A stretch of DNA of 64,000 bases from positions 124,001 to 188,000 of the forward strand of contig NZ_MIHA01000009.1 in assembly GCF_001722335.1 (NCBI RefSeq), read 5' to 3'. Positions 41,235 through 50,726 of this stretch are shown here, piece after piece; positions within the stretch are counted from its first letter, which is position 1; every line of letters begins with the position of its first letter. The notes below the pieces were generated by a model, which was not told where the DNA came from, did not search any database, and saw only the letters and a list, made by a program, of their open reading frames with translations. Source of the DNA: Mycolicibacterium flavescens. Its GTDB lineage: Bacteria; Actinomycetota; Actinomycetes; Mycobacteriales; Mycobacteriaceae. The position numbers and the translations under genes were made by a program.

Positions 41235-43754
41235 TCAGTCGAGCCGGCCCGCGTCCACCAACCGCAGCACCGCCGCACCCGCCTCGTCGGACTCGGCGAG
41301 ATCGACCTCCACGGTGAAACCCCAGTCGTGATCGCCCGCGGGGTCGTCGAGGATCTGGCGGACCCGCCACACGTCGGGCTCGCGGTCGATGATCAGCAGC
41401 GCCGGACCGCGCGCGTCGGCGCCCGTGCCGACGTCGTCGTGTTCGTCGTAGTACTCCGCGCCGACCTGCTGCCAGCGGTCCGCCGTCCACCCCGACCCGC
41501 GGTCCAGCTCGCCGAGGTCGGACCAGCGCCGCCGGGCGAACAGTTCGACCCGGCGGAACAGCGCGTTGCGCACCATCGCGGTGAACGCCCGCTCGTTCCC
41601 CGTCAACGGGCGTGGCTTGGCCGGCACCGCGACCGGCGCGTCGTGCGGCTGGTCCGGGCTGGTCAGCTGCTCCCACTCGTCGAGCAGGCTCGAATCCACC
41701 TGGCGGACAAGCTCTCCGAGCCATTCCACGATGTCGGTGAGTTCCTCGGTCCTGGCCGCGGCGGGCACCCCGGACCGCAGCGCCTTGTACGCGTCGGACA
41801 GGTACCGCAGCACCGCTCCTTCGGAGCGGGTCAACCCGTAATGGCTGACGAACTCGCGGAACGTCATCGCGCGCTCCCACATCTCGCGCACCACCGACTT
41901 CGGGGACAGCCGGCCGTCGGCGGCCCACGGATTGCTCCGCAGGTACACCTCGAAGGTGTGGCCGAGCAGTTCGTCAAGCGGTTTCGGGTAGGTCACGTCG
42001 TCGAGAAGCTCGATGCGTTCGTCGTATTCGATGCCGTCGGCCTTCATTTCCGCCACCGCTTCGCCGCGGGCCTTGTTCAGCTGCGCGGCGAGGATCTGGC
42101 GCGGGTCCTCCAGCGTCGCCTCGATGACCGAGACCACGTCGAGCGCGAAGGTGTCCGCGTCGGGGTCCAGCGCCTCGACCGCGGCGAGCGCGAACGTCGA
42201 CAGCGGCTGGTTCAGCGCGAAATCCGGTGGCAGATCGACGGTCAGCCGGTAACGCCGACCGTCGGGCTCGGGCGCGTCCAGCCGTTCGATCACCCCGGCC
42301 TGCAGCAGCGAGCGGGCGATGCCGACGGCCTCGCGGATGTGCTGCAGCTGGCGTTTGCGCGGTTCGTGGTTGTCGGTGAGCAGTCGTCGCATCGCGGCGA
42401 ACGGGTCCCCGGGTCGGGCCACCACGTCGAGGATCATCGCCGTCGACACCCGAAGGTTGCTGGTCAGTGGTTCGGGGGTGGCGTCGACCAGCCGCTTCAT
42501 CGTCGACTCGCTCCACGGCACCATGCCCTCGGGTACCTTGCGGCGCACCAGTTTTCGCCGCTTCTTCGGGTCGTCGGCCACCTTGGCGAACTGTTTGAGG
42601 TTCTCCACCTCGTGGTCGGGTGCCTGCACGACGACGGTGCCCGCGGTGTCGTATCCGGCGCGGCCTGCCCGCCCGGCGATCTGGTGGAACTCGCGGGCGT
42701 TGAGCAGTCGGGTGCGCACACCGTCGTACTTGGACAGCGCCGAGAAGACCACCGTGCGGATCGGCACGTTGATACCGACGCCGAGCGTGTCGGTGCCGCA
42801 GATGACCTTGAGCAGACCGGCCTGGGCCAGCTGCTCGACCAGCCGCCGGTACTTCGGCAGCATCCCGGCGTGATGCACCCCGATGCCGTGCCGCACCAGC
42901 CGCGACAGTGTCGACCCGAACGCGGTGGAGAACCGGAACGCGCCGATGTGCTCGGCGATCGTCGCCTTCTCCTGCTTGGTGCACACATTCACGCTCATCA
43001 GCGCCTGCGCGCGTTCCAGCGCCGAGGCCTGGGTGAAGTGCACGACGTAGATGGGCGCCTGCTTGGTGTCCAGCAGATCGCCGATGGTCTCGTGCATCGG
43101 CGTCGTCGCGTACGAAAAGAACAGCGGCACAGGGCGTTCAGCGTTGGCGACCAGCGCTGTGGGCCGCCCGGTGCGCCGCGTCAGGTCCTCGCGCAGGAAC
43201 GTGACGTCGCCGAGGGTGGCCGACATCAACAGGAATTGGGCCTTCGGCAGCTCCAGCAGAGGCACCTGCCACGCCCAGCCTCGGTCCGGGTCGCCGTAGA
43301 AGTGGAACTCGTCCATCACCACCAGGCCGATGTCTGCGTCTGTACCCTCGCGCAGCGCGATGTTCGCGAGGATCTCGGCGGTGCAGGCGATGATCGGCGC
43401 GTCGGCGTTGACCGCCGCGTCGCCGGTGAGCATGCCGACGTTGTCGGCGCCGAACACGTCGCACAGCGCGAAGAACTTCTCGCTCACCAGGGCCTTGATC
43501 GGGGCGGTGTAGTAGCTGCGGCGCCGTCCCGCCAGCGCCGCGAACAGCGCGCCGGTGGCCACCAGCGACTTGCCCGACCCGGTCGGCGTCGCCAACACCA
43601 CGTTGGCGCCGCTGACCAGTTCGATCAGCGCCTCCTCCTGCGCGGGATACAGCGTCGTGCCGTTGGCCTCGGCCCACGCCGCGAAGGTCACGAACAGTTC
43701 GTCGGGGTCCTGCGACAGGCGTTGCGCGGCGGCGGTCAGGGAGGGCTCAGGCAC
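41235..43754 (-). CDS. Ski2-like DEAD/DEAH-box helicase (DUF3516 family)
   Basis: 839 residues. Motif I is LATPTGSGKSLVATG, motif II is VVMDEFHFYGD, motif III is LLMSATLGD, and motif VI is QIAGRAGRAGYDT. The HHAGMLPKYRRLVEQL and GTDTLGVGINVP blocks are those of Ski2/Mtr4-like RNA helicases. The C-terminal 400 residues form the actinobacterial DUF3516 extension. Proteins of this kind are probably RNA or DNA helicases of RNA turnover; no partner is visible. GTG 43754 overlaps the end of the lysR gene by 8 bases. Confidence 0.92.
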   Translation of the reverse strand: MPEPSLTAAAQRLSQDPDELFVTFAAWAEANGTTLYPAQEEALIELVSGANVVLATPTGSGKSLVATGALFAALAGRRRSYYTAPIKALVSEKFFALCDVFGADNVGMLTGDAAVNADAPIIACTAEILANIALREGTDADIGLVVMDEFHFYGDPDRGWAWQVPLLELPKAQFLLMSATLGDVTFLREDLTRRTGRPTALVANAERPVPLFFSYATTPMHETIGDLLDTKQAPIYVVHFTQASALERAQALMSVNVCTKQEKATIAEHIGAFRFSTAFGSTLSRLVRHGIGVHHAGMLPKYRRLVEQLAQAGLLKVICGTDTLGVGINVPIRTVVFSALSKYDGVRTRLLNAREFHQIAGRAGRAGYDTAGTVVVQAPDHEVENLKQFAKVADDPKKRRKLVRRKVPEGMVPWSESTMKRLVDATPEPLTSNLRVSTAMILDVVARPGDPFAAMRRLLTDNHEPRKRQLQHIREAVGIARSLLQAGVIERLDAPEPDGRRYRLTVDLPPDFALNQPLSTFALAAVEALDPDADTFALDVVSVIEATLEDPRQILAAQLNKARGEAVAEMKADGIEYDERIELLDDVTYPKPLDELLGHTFEVYLRSNPWAADGRLSPKSVVREMWERAMTFREFVSHYGLTRSEGAVLRYLSDAYKALRSGVPAAARTEELTDIVEWLGELVRQVDSSLLDEWEQLTSPDQPHDAPVAVPAKPRPLTGNERAFTAMVRNALFRRVELFARRRWSDLGELDRGSGWTADRWQQVGAEYYDEHDDVGTGADARGPALLIIDREPDVWRVRQILDDPAGDHDWGFTVEVDLAESDEAGAAVLRLVDAGRLD

Positions 43755-44679
43755 CGCGATGCACCGGCCCGAGCCGGTCGGCGATCTGCTCGACGGCGAA
43801 CTCGACGTCGGTGAGCCTGGCCTGCAGCCGCTCCGGCACCCACGCCAACGCGATACGCGCTGGCGGCCAAGTGCTTTCGTCGACCGGAATCAACTTGAAC
43901 TCCGGTGGTGAGAACATCTTGCCGATGAACGACTCCGGGGCGTAGCTGACCACCGCGACCAGGTGGCGGTTGAACACCTGGGTGGCCATCTCGACCTCGC
44001 CGCCGCGCTGGTTCGTCGTCCGCACGATCCGGTGCACGCCGCGGCTGTTGAGCTGCCGGATCAGGCCCGCCAGCACCACCGGGTTGGGCCGGGCCACGTC
44101 GATGGCGACCTCGCGGTCCCGCAACTCCTCGATGGTGACCTGGTCGCGGGCGGCCAGCGGGTCGTCGAACCGGACCGCGATCGCGCCCTGGTAGCTGGCC
44201 ACCACCTTGTAGCGCAGCCGCTTGTCGCTGGCCGGTAAGTGGATCAGCCCCAGCTCGGCGTGCCCGCCGATCAGCTTCGCCGTCACCTCGGCCGCCGAAC
44301 CCGGAACGCTGAACTGGGTGGGTTCGGGCAGCGTCGCGAGCACCGACTCGAGCTGGGTCAGCAGATCCGACGGCGCATACGCGGTGGCGCTGACCCGCAT
44401 CGGGGCCAGGCCCCGCACGCCCTGCACGGCCGTCTGTTTGAACTCCTCGACCTGGCGCAGGATCTCGCGCGCCGGCCCGATCAGCCGCTGACCGAGCGGG
44501 CTGAGCCGCACCTCGTGGTAGCCGCGTTCGAACAGCGGGCCGCCGAGTTCCTTCTCGAACAGCTTGATCTGTTTGCTCAGCGGGGGCGGGGTGATCATCA
44601 ACTTGTCCGCGGCCCGTTTGAAGTGCAGCTCGTCAGCGACAGCCACGAAATATCTGAGCCTGGTGAAGTCGATGTCCAT
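43747..44679 (-). CDS. LysR family transcriptional regulator
   Basis: 310 residues. The N-terminal winged helix is at 5-65 (RLRYFVAVADELHFKRAADK, PPPLSKQIKLFEKELGG) and a periplasmic-binding-like effector domain spans 90-300. It is read in the same direction as the CoA transferase/FadE genes, which lie upstream of its start, and is separated from them by 60 bases. LysR proteins often control adjacent catabolic genes, so the cluster at 44740-51966 is a reasonable target, although no T-N11-A site was confirmed. Confidence 0.9.
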   Translation of the reverse strand: MDIDFTRLRYFVAVADELHFKRAADKLMITPPPLSKQIKLFEKELGGPLFERGYHEVRLSPLGQRLIGPAREILRQVEEFKQTAVQGVRGLAPMRVSATAYAPSDLLTQLESVLATLPEPTQFSVPGSAAEVTAKLIGGHAELGLIHLPASDKRLRYKVVASYQGAIAVRFDDPLAARDQVTIEELRDREVAIDVARPNPVVLAGLIRQLNSRGVHRIVRTTNQRGGEVEMATQVFNRHLVAVVSYAPESFIGKMFSPPEFKLIPVDESTWPPARIALAWVPERLQARLTDVEFAVEQIADRLGPVHRGA

Positions 44680-44739
44680 TCCTGCCGCACTCGAGCGTGG
44701 TAGAGCTACCCCCGAATGCTACGAGATCGCCTCACCGCC

Positions 44740-47076
44740 TCATTCCTCGAGCGCCGGGACCTCCAGCACGCCCTGCGCGCACAGGTCGGCGATCTCACCG
44801 GGATCCAGGCCGAGCAGTTCGGCCGCGATCTCCACGGTCTGCTCCCCCAGCAGCGGCGCCTGCCCCAGCGGCGGGTCGGCCACGTGGTCGCAGTGGACCT
44901 GCACGTTCTCCATCCGGAACGGCACCGTCCCGTGCGGGTGCAGTTCCTCGCGGAACGCGCGCCGTTGCTCGTAGTACCCGAACGACGGCAGCTCGTCGGC
45001 GTGCAGGACGGCACCGGCGGGCACACCGGCGGCCTGCAGGCGCTCCATCGCGTCGAACCGGGAGCGCTGCGACGTCCAGGCGCTCAGCACCTGCGGATCG
45101 ACCGGGTCGTCGCCGGGCAGGCCGATCACCCAGCGCAGCGCCTGCAGGTCGGCCTCGTCGCGCACGGTGATCGCGAGCCATTCGTCCCTACCCGCCGCCG
45201 GGAACAGACCCCACGGGTAGTCGCGCGTGCGCGGTTCGGCGCGGGTGTGCCCGCCGCGCACCAGCGCGTCCGCGGCGATGTCGGCGGCGAGGTGGCTGAG
45301 CATCACCTCGGCCTGCGAGATGCTCGCCGCCCCGCCGGCGCCGGTGCGCTCGCGGCGCAGCAGCAGCGCCAGTGCCGACAGTGTGCCGATCCGCGCCGCG
45401 ACATGGTCGGGGTAGACGGTGACGGTGTCACAGAACGTCTCGGGGTCTTCCGGATCGGCCCACAGGTTGGTCACGCCGACCGCCGCGCGCACCAGCGGGC
45501 CGTAGCCCAGCCGCTTGGCCCACGGGCCGGTCGGGCCGAACGCCGAGCTGTCGACCACCACGATCTCGGGATTGATGCGGCGCAGCGTCGCGTAGTCCAT
45601 GCCGAGCGCCTCGGCGACGCCGGGCTTGTAGTTCGACAGCACGACGTCGCACTGCTCGACCAGGCGGTGCGCGAGGGCGCGGCCATCCTCGGTGCGCAGG
45701 TCCAGCCCGATCGAGCGTTTGTTGCGGTGCCCGGCCGCGAACGGCTGGGTCATCGACGTCAGCTTGCCGACGCGCAACCCGTCGGGATGCGCCGAATGCT
45801 CGATCTTGACCACGTCGGCGCCCAGATCGCCGAAGAGCCGGGCGGTGTCGGCGCCGACCACGATGACGCCGAGGTCGAGGACCCGGATGCCTTCCAGCGG
45901 CAGGCCCTCTCCCCGGCGGGCGCGCGCGCTCAGCAGCGGTGCCCCCGCCGGGCGCGGCGCCGGTGTCGGCGCCTGGTTCAGCGCGCTGGCCCGGTGACCG
46001 TCGATCTCGCTGACGCCCACCGGGATCGGGGCAACCACACCGGGCGCCAACTCGACGTCACCGAAGAAGCCGCGCGCGGTGAAGTGCTCGGCGCCCAACG
46101 CCTCGGCGAGGGTGAGCACCGAAGCTGTCGGCACTCCGTGCGCCTGGCCCTGCGCCTCCAGTTCGGCGCGGGTCTTGTCGGCGCAGAACGCGGTGATCGC
46201 GGTGAGCAGTTCCGGTGAGCGGAAACGCTTTCCGAGCTTGTCGAAGGACGGGTCGGCGAAATCCTCGGGGCGGCCCAGCCATTCGAACATGCCGCGCCAC
46301 TGACGTGTGGCCAGGATGCAGATCCGGACGTGGCCGTCCTTGCACGCGATGATCGGGTAGCGCATCTGCTCGGCGGTCCAGTCGCGCTGCTGGGCGCTGA
46401 CCGCGACACCCGCCGACGCGCTGCCCGCCGACCCGAACGGCGGGTCGAGGGTCTGCATCGCGCCGTCGAGGACCGAGAAGTCGATCAGGTCGCCCTCGCC
46501 GGTGCGCAGCCGGTCCAGGTAGATCGCGGTCGTCAGCACCGCGGCCTGCGCCGCGGCGACCTGGTACGGCAGCTCCGCGGGCGGGATGACCGGTTCGCGG
46601 CCCGGCACGCCCGAGCGCGACAGTTCACTGGTCAGCGCGTGCAGCACCGGGGTGGTGGCCTGCCACGTGCGGTAGTCGGTGTCGCGGCCGAAGTCGCTGA
46701 TCGACAGGATCACCAGCGACGGGTGCCTGCGGCGGATGTCGCGCACCTCCAGCGTCGCCTCGGCCAGCGAACCGGGCGCGGTGTTCTCGATCAGGATGTC
46801 GGTGTCGGCGAGCAAGCTGTCGAACTCGGCGGAGGCGGGGTCGACGTCCGTCGTCGCCATCCCGTGCCGGTTGATCGCCGTCTGCACCACAAGCCCGTCG
46901 ACGTGCGGGCCTACGACGTGCGGGCCTACGACGTCGGCGCCGGTCATCGCGGTCGGCTGCGCGACCCTGACGTGGGCGCCGAGGTCGGCGAACAGGCGGC
47001 CGACCGCCGTCATCGGGCCAAAGGTCAGGTCGAGGATCCGGACCCCGCTCAGCGGCGGGTCGTAGGGGTCGGACAT
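44740..47076 (-). CDS. Tandem-fused CaiB/BaiF family CoA transferase
   Basis: 778 residues, two CoA-transferase III units in one chain. The first unit (1-375) has GVRILDLTFGPMTAVGRLFA and DLIDFSVLDGAMQTL; its Asp aligns with the catalytic Asp169 of formyl-CoA transferase. The second (about 395-770) has GIRVLDLGVIVVGADTARLF, GHRNKRSIGLDLRTEDGR and AASISQAEVMLSHL, where Glu stands in place of Asp. A 15-bp tandem duplication (46900-46929) produces VGPHVVGPHV near residue 53. The enzyme would activate an organic acid with CoA at the start of the neighbouring FadE pathway. ATG 47076 lies one base after the downstream FadE stop. Confidence 0.87.
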   Translation of the reverse strand: MSDPYDPPLSGVRILDLTFGPMTAVGRLFADLGAHVRVAQPTAMTGADVVGPHVVGPHVDGLVVQTAINRHGMATTDVDPASAEFDSLLADTDILIENTAPGSLAEATLEVRDIRRRHPSLVILSISDFGRDTDYRTWQATTPVLHALTSELSRSGVPGREPVIPPAELPYQVAAAQAAVLTTAIYLDRLRTGEGDLIDFSVLDGAMQTLDPPFGSAGSASAGVAVSAQQRDWTAEQMRYPIIACKDGHVRICILATRQWRGMFEWLGRPEDFADPSFDKLGKRFRSPELLTAITAFCADKTRAELEAQGQAHGVPTASVLTLAEALGAEHFTARGFFGDVELAPGVVAPIPVGVSEIDGHRASALNQAPTPAPRPAGAPLLSARARRGEGLPLEGIRVLDLGVIVVGADTARLFGDLGADVVKIEHSAHPDGLRVGKLTSMTQPFAAGHRNKRSIGLDLRTEDGRALAHRLVEQCDVVLSNYKPGVAEALGMDYATLRRINPEIVVVDSSAFGPTGPWAKRLGYGPLVRAAVGVTNLWADPEDPETFCDTVTVYPDHVAARIGTLSALALLLRRERTGAGGAASISQAEVMLSHLAADIAADALVRGGHTRAEPRTRDYPWGLFPAAGRDEWLAITVRDEADLQALRWVIGLPGDDPVDPQVLSAWTSQRSRFDAMERLQAAGVPAGAVLHADELPSFGYYEQRRAFREELHPHGTVPFRMENVQVHCDHVADPPLGQAPLLGEQTVEIAAELLGLDPGEIADLCAQGVLEVPALEE

Positions 47077-47077
47077 G

Positions 47078-48271
47078 TCAGCTCCGGCGGGCCTGGCGGA
47101 ACGGGATCTCGCGGTCCGGGTCGGGTTCGCGGGGCAGCCCGAGGACGCGTTCGCCGATGATGTTGCGCTGGATCTGGTCGGTGCCCCCGCCGATCGAGGT
47201 GAAGAACGCGTTGAGCGTCAGGAAGTTGACGTCGTCGGCGACCGGGTTGTCCGGGCCGGCGAGCAGCGCCCGGGCGCCGACGATCTGCGTCTTCATCGCG
47301 GCCTCGGTGTGCAGAATCTTCGACATGGCCAGCTTGCCCAGCGACATGATCGAACTCGAGGTGCCCAGGTCGGCCGACGCTTTGGCGCGGGCGTTGTTGA
47401 GCTTGTTGAGTTCGCGCATGGCCAGCACCTTGGCCAGCGGGTAGCGCACGGCCGGATCGTCGAGGACGCCGTTCTCGCGGGCCAGCTCGATAAGGCTGTC
47501 GGCCTTGCGGTTTCGCGACCCGCGGCCGCTGTCACCCATGATCGAACGCTCGTAGGCCAGCGCGGTCTGCAGGGCGCGCCAGCCGTTGCCCTCACCGCCG
47601 AGCAGGTAGTCGTCCGCCGCGGCGGCGTCGTTGATGAACACCTCGTTGAAGTGCGACTCGCCGGTGATCTGCACCAGCGGGCGCACCTCGATACCGGGTT
47701 GCTTCATCGGCATGATGAACAGGCTCAGGCCTTTGTGTTTGGGCACGTCCCAGTCGGTGCGGGCCAGCAGCAGCGCGTAGTCGGCGGTCTGCGCGCCCGA
47801 CGTCCACACCTTCTGCCCGTTGACGATCCACCGGTCGCCGTCGCGTACCGCGGTGGTACGCACGCTCGCCAGGTCCGAACCGGCGCCCGGTTCGCTGTAG
47901 AGCAGGCAGGTGCGTGAGCGCTCGACCAGGAAGTCGCGCAGCAGGTCGTGTTTGACCTTCTCGGTGCCGAGCGCGAGGATCGTGTTGGCCGGAATGTTGT
48001 ACTTGTCCTGCCGTGACCCGGGGGCCTTGACCGCGGCGAATTCCTGGCCGATGACTGCTGCCAGCTTGTTGGGGTAGCCGCGGCCGAACCACTCGGTGGG
48101 ATAGGTCGGCACCGCGTATCCGGCGTCGAGCACCTTCTCCAGCCACGCGATCCGCTCCGGCGACGACACCCACGGGTCGCTGCTCTTGGGCAGCGGTTCG
48201 TAGTTGTCGCGCAACCAGTCTCGGACCTCGGCGCGCAGCTCGTCGGCGCTGGGGTGATCGGTGGTGGTCAT
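47078..48271 (-). CDS. Acyl-CoA dehydrogenase (FadE family)
   Basis: 397 residues, complete ACAD fold: VLDAGYAVPTYPTEWFGRGY, LLYSEPGAGSDLASVRTTAV, WIVNGQKVWTSGAQTADYAL, and the C-terminal SIGGGTDQIQRNIIGERVLG with the FAD-contacting residues. It lies three bases from the second FadE gene and one base from the CoA transferase gene. This makes a tight CoA-transferase/FadE/FadE operon. By analogy with other mycobacterial pairs it probably forms a heterotetramer with the neighbouring FadE. Confidence 0.92.
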   Translation of the reverse strand: MTTTDHPSADELRAEVRDWLRDNYEPLPKSSDPWVSSPERIAWLEKVLDAGYAVPTYPTEWFGRGYPNKLAAVIGQEFAAVKAPGSRQDKYNIPANTILALGTEKVKHDLLRDFLVERSRTCLLYSEPGAGSDLASVRTTAVRDGDRWIVNGQKVWTSGAQTADYALLLARTDWDVPKHKGLSLFIMPMKQPGIEVRPLVQITGESHFNEVFINDAAAADDYLLGGEGNGWRALQTALAYERSIMGDSGRGSRNRKADSLIELARENGVLDDPAVRYPLAKVLAMRELNKLNNARAKASADLGTSSSIMSLGKLAMSKILHTEAAMKTQIVGARALLAGPDNPVADDVNFLTLNAFFTSIGGGTDQIQRNIIGERVLGLPREPDPDREIPFRQARRS

Positions 48272-48274
48272 TCC

Positions 48275-49369
48275 TCAGGCGCCTTTCGAGACGAGGTAGC
48301 GTTCGCGGTGCAGGCGGGTGCCGCCGAACAGGTGCAGCCCGGTGCGGGCCCGGCGCAGGAACAGATGCGCGGGGTGTTCCCAGGTGAACCCGATACCGCC
48401 GTGCATCTGGATCGCGTTCATGGTGATGGTCTCGTAGGCCTCGGCGCAGGCGAAACCGGCCAGTGCGACTGCGCTGTCGGCGGTTTCGTCGCTGCTGTCG
48501 ATCTGCGCGGCGGCGTGCTGGGCGGCCGAGGTGGCGTTCTCGACTTCCAGCAGCAGGTCGGCGGCCATGTGCTTGAGCGCCTGGAAACTGCCGATCTGCC
48601 TGCCGAACTGGACCCGGGTCTTGAGGTACTCGACGGTCATGTCGAAGATCCGCCGCGAGCCGCCGGCCTGCTCACCGGCCGACGCGATCACCGCGTAGTC
48701 CAGTGCCTGCTGCACGACCTCCCAGCCGGCGGTGCCGATCCGGCGGGCCGGGGTGTTGTCGAACGTGAACACCGACAGCCGCACGGTCGGGTCGAAAACC
48801 GTTGCCGCGGTGCGGGTGAATCCTGCGGCGTCCGGGCCGACCTCGTATACGCCGACACCGTCGGCGGTGCGGGCCACCACCAGCAGCACGTCGGCCACCT
48901 GACCCCAGGTGACGAAGTGGGCGGCGCCGGTGAGGTTGCCGTCGGCGTCCGCACGCACGTCCACGCCGTCGGGGGTCCACGTGCCGGCGGCGCCGGTCAG
49001 CGCGACGGTCCCGATCGCGGTGCCGTCGGCCAGCCCGGGCAGCAGCCGCCGCCGGTCGTCGTCGGAGCCGGCGGCGTTGAGCAGCGCGACGGTCAGCACG
49101 GCGCTGGAGATGAACGGGGCGGGCAGCAGCGCGGCGCCGGTCTCCTCGGCGACGGCTTCGAGTTCCTGCGCGCCGAACGCCAGGCCGCCGTACTCGGCGG
49201 CGACCAGCATGCCCAGCACCCCCTGCTCGGCGAGTTGGCGCCACAGCGCGCGGTCGAACCCGTCGTCGGTGTCCATCACCCGCCGCACGTCCTGCTCGGT
49301 GCACTTGTCGGCGAGCAACTCGCCGACCGCGGTGCGCAGCTCGGCGCGTTCGGCCACGCTGATCGTCAT
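48275..49369 (-). CDS. Acyl-CoA dehydrogenase (FadE family), partner subunit
   Basis: 364 residues from ATG 49369 (GAGGCGG upstream); the reading frame runs on to 50020, but that part is antisense to the thiolase gene. The N-terminal helical domain is recognisable (WRQLAEQGVLGMLVAAEYGG, ELEAVAEETGAALLPAPF). The middle domain is poor. The C-terminal domain has YLKTRVQFGRQIGSFQALKH and QMHGGIGFTWEHPAHLFLRR. It resembles the second-subunit type of mycobacterial FadE heterotetramers. It is the first gene of the leftward CoA transferase operon, divergent from the thiolase. Confidence 0.9.
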   Translation of the reverse strand: MTISVAERAELRTAVGELLADKCTEQDVRRVMDTDDGFDRALWRQLAEQGVLGMLVAAEYGGLAFGAQELEAVAEETGAALLPAPFISSAVLTVALLNAAGSDDDRRRLLPGLADGTAIGTVALTGAAGTWTPDGVDVRADADGNLTGAAHFVTWGQVADVLLVVARTADGVGVYEVGPDAAGFTRTAATVFDPTVRLSVFTFDNTPARRIGTAGWEVVQQALDYAVIASAGEQAGGSRRIFDMTVEYLKTRVQFGRQIGSFQALKHMAADLLLEVENATSAAQHAAAQIDSSDETADSAVALAGFACAEAYETITMNAIQMHGGIGFTWEHPAHLFLRRARTGLHLFGGTRLHRERYLVSKGA

Positions 49370-49552
49370 ACCAACCGCCTCTCGTCGCTCCTCATGCTCT
49401 GATCTGTCGGGCCCGGTGTAAATCACGAATGTCGACACCGGCGGATTTCCGTTTGCGACATGCCCCCGGCGGGACGGATTTCCCAAACGAGCATGTACCG
49501 GTGAGCCGTTCGGTCGTTTACAGGCGCCGACGGGCCCGCAAACAATCGACGC

Positions 49553-50719
49553 ATGAGCGTTCCCACGGCCGCCATCGCCGGCCTCGGCATCACCGAGCAG
49601 GGCAAGGTGTACGGCAAGACCGCCAAGCAGTTCGCCGCCGAGGCGGTGCGCCTGGCCGCCGCCGACGCCGGGCTCGAGCTGGCCGACATCGACGGGCTGC
49701 TGGTGTCGGGCGGTATCAAGGCGCGCGTCGGCGTCGAGCTGCAGCACGCGCTGGGGCTGACCGACCTGCGGCTGCTCACCGCGATGCAGGGCTACGGGTC
49801 GACGGCCGGTCAGATGGTGCAGTACGCGTCGATGGCCGTGCAGTCCGGGATGGCCGACACGGTCGCGATCGTCTGGGCCGACGCGCCGCTGAAGGAGAAG
49901 TCCAGCGCCTCGGCGGCCTACTCCGGTGGGCGGTCGCTGCCGCGCGGATTCGACGGGATCACCGCCTCCAACGGCGTCATGTCGCCGACGACGATGTATG
50001 CACTCGCCGCGCGTCGACACATGAAGAAGTACGGTACGACCTCAGATCAGCTGGGGCATATCGCGGTGGCGCAACGGGATTGGGCGCAGCGCAATCCGCT
50101 CGCGCAGTTCTACGGGACGCCGTTGACGCTCGAGGAGTACCACGCCAGCCGCTACATCGCCGAGCCGTTCCACCTCTACGACTGCTGTCTGGTCAGCAAC
50201 GGCGGCGTCGCGGTGATCGTCACCTCGCTGGAGCGGGCCCGCATGCTGCGTCAGCCGCCGGTGCGCGTATTGGGCTGGGCGCAGGCGCATCCCGGCCGGG
50301 CCGGTGTGCGCAACGACGACTTCGGGTTGGTCAGCGGCGCGGCGCAGGCCGGGCCCGCGGCGCTGAAGATGGCGCAGACCACGCTCGACGAGGTCGGCGT
50401 CGCGCAGATCTACGACTGCTACACGTTCACCGCGTTGCTGACGCTGGAGGACTACGGCTTCGTCCCGAAGGGCGAAGGTGGGCCCGCGATGGCCGAGCCC
50501 GGCATGATCGGGCCGAACGGCAGGCTCAAGTTCAACACCGGCGGCGGTGAGCTCAGCGCGTTCTACATGTGGGGGATGACGCCGGTGCACGAAGCCGTGG
50601 TGCAGGCCCGCGGGCAGGGCGGTGAGCGTCAGGTCGACGACCACGACCGGGTGCTGGTGTCCGGCAACGGCGGCATCCTCGACTACCACTGCACCCTGGT
50701 GCTGGGCACGGACAACTAG
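49553..50719 (+). CDS. Thiolase-fold lipid-transfer-type protein lacking the nucleophilic Cys
   Basis: 388 residues with the thiolase fold: AAIAGLGITEQGKVYGKTAK, then the region that normally holds the active-site Cys reading TAMQGYGSTAGQMVQYASMA, and IYDCYTFTALLTLEDYGFVP and SGNGGILDYHCTLVLG near the end. The nucleophilic Cys expected in the first region is absent. Such proteins, usually paired with a DUF35 partner as here, include Ltp2, which performs retro-aldol cleavage in steroid side-chain degradation. A similar carbon-carbon cleavage is the best hypothesis. Divergent from the FadE operon. Confidence 0.85.
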   Translation: MSVPTAAIAGLGITEQGKVYGKTAKQFAAEAVRLAAADAGLELADIDGLLVSGGIKARVGVELQHALGLTDLRLLTAMQGYGSTAGQMVQYASMAVQSGMADTVAIVWADAPLKEKSSASAAYSGGRSLPRGFDGITASNGVMSPTTMYALAARRHMKKYGTTSDQLGHIAVAQRDWAQRNPLAQFYGTPLTLEEYHASRYIAEPFHLYDCCLVSNGGVAVIVTSLERARMLRQPPVRVLGWAQAHPGRAGVRNDDFGLVSGAAQAGPAALKMAQTTLDEVGVAQIYDCYTFTALLTLEDYGFVPKGEGGPAMAEPGMIGPNGRLKFNTGGGELSAFYMWGMTPVHEAVVQARGQGGERQVDDHDRVLVSGNGGILDYHCTLVLGTDN

Positions 50720-50726
50720 GAGCCTC

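Noticed and set aside
41328..43814. 828-codon open frame on the + strand opposite the helicase
   Set aside because: Its translation is a mirror of the helicase codons (Gly/Arg/His/Val-rich, no domain). The minus-strand frame has all helicase motifs.
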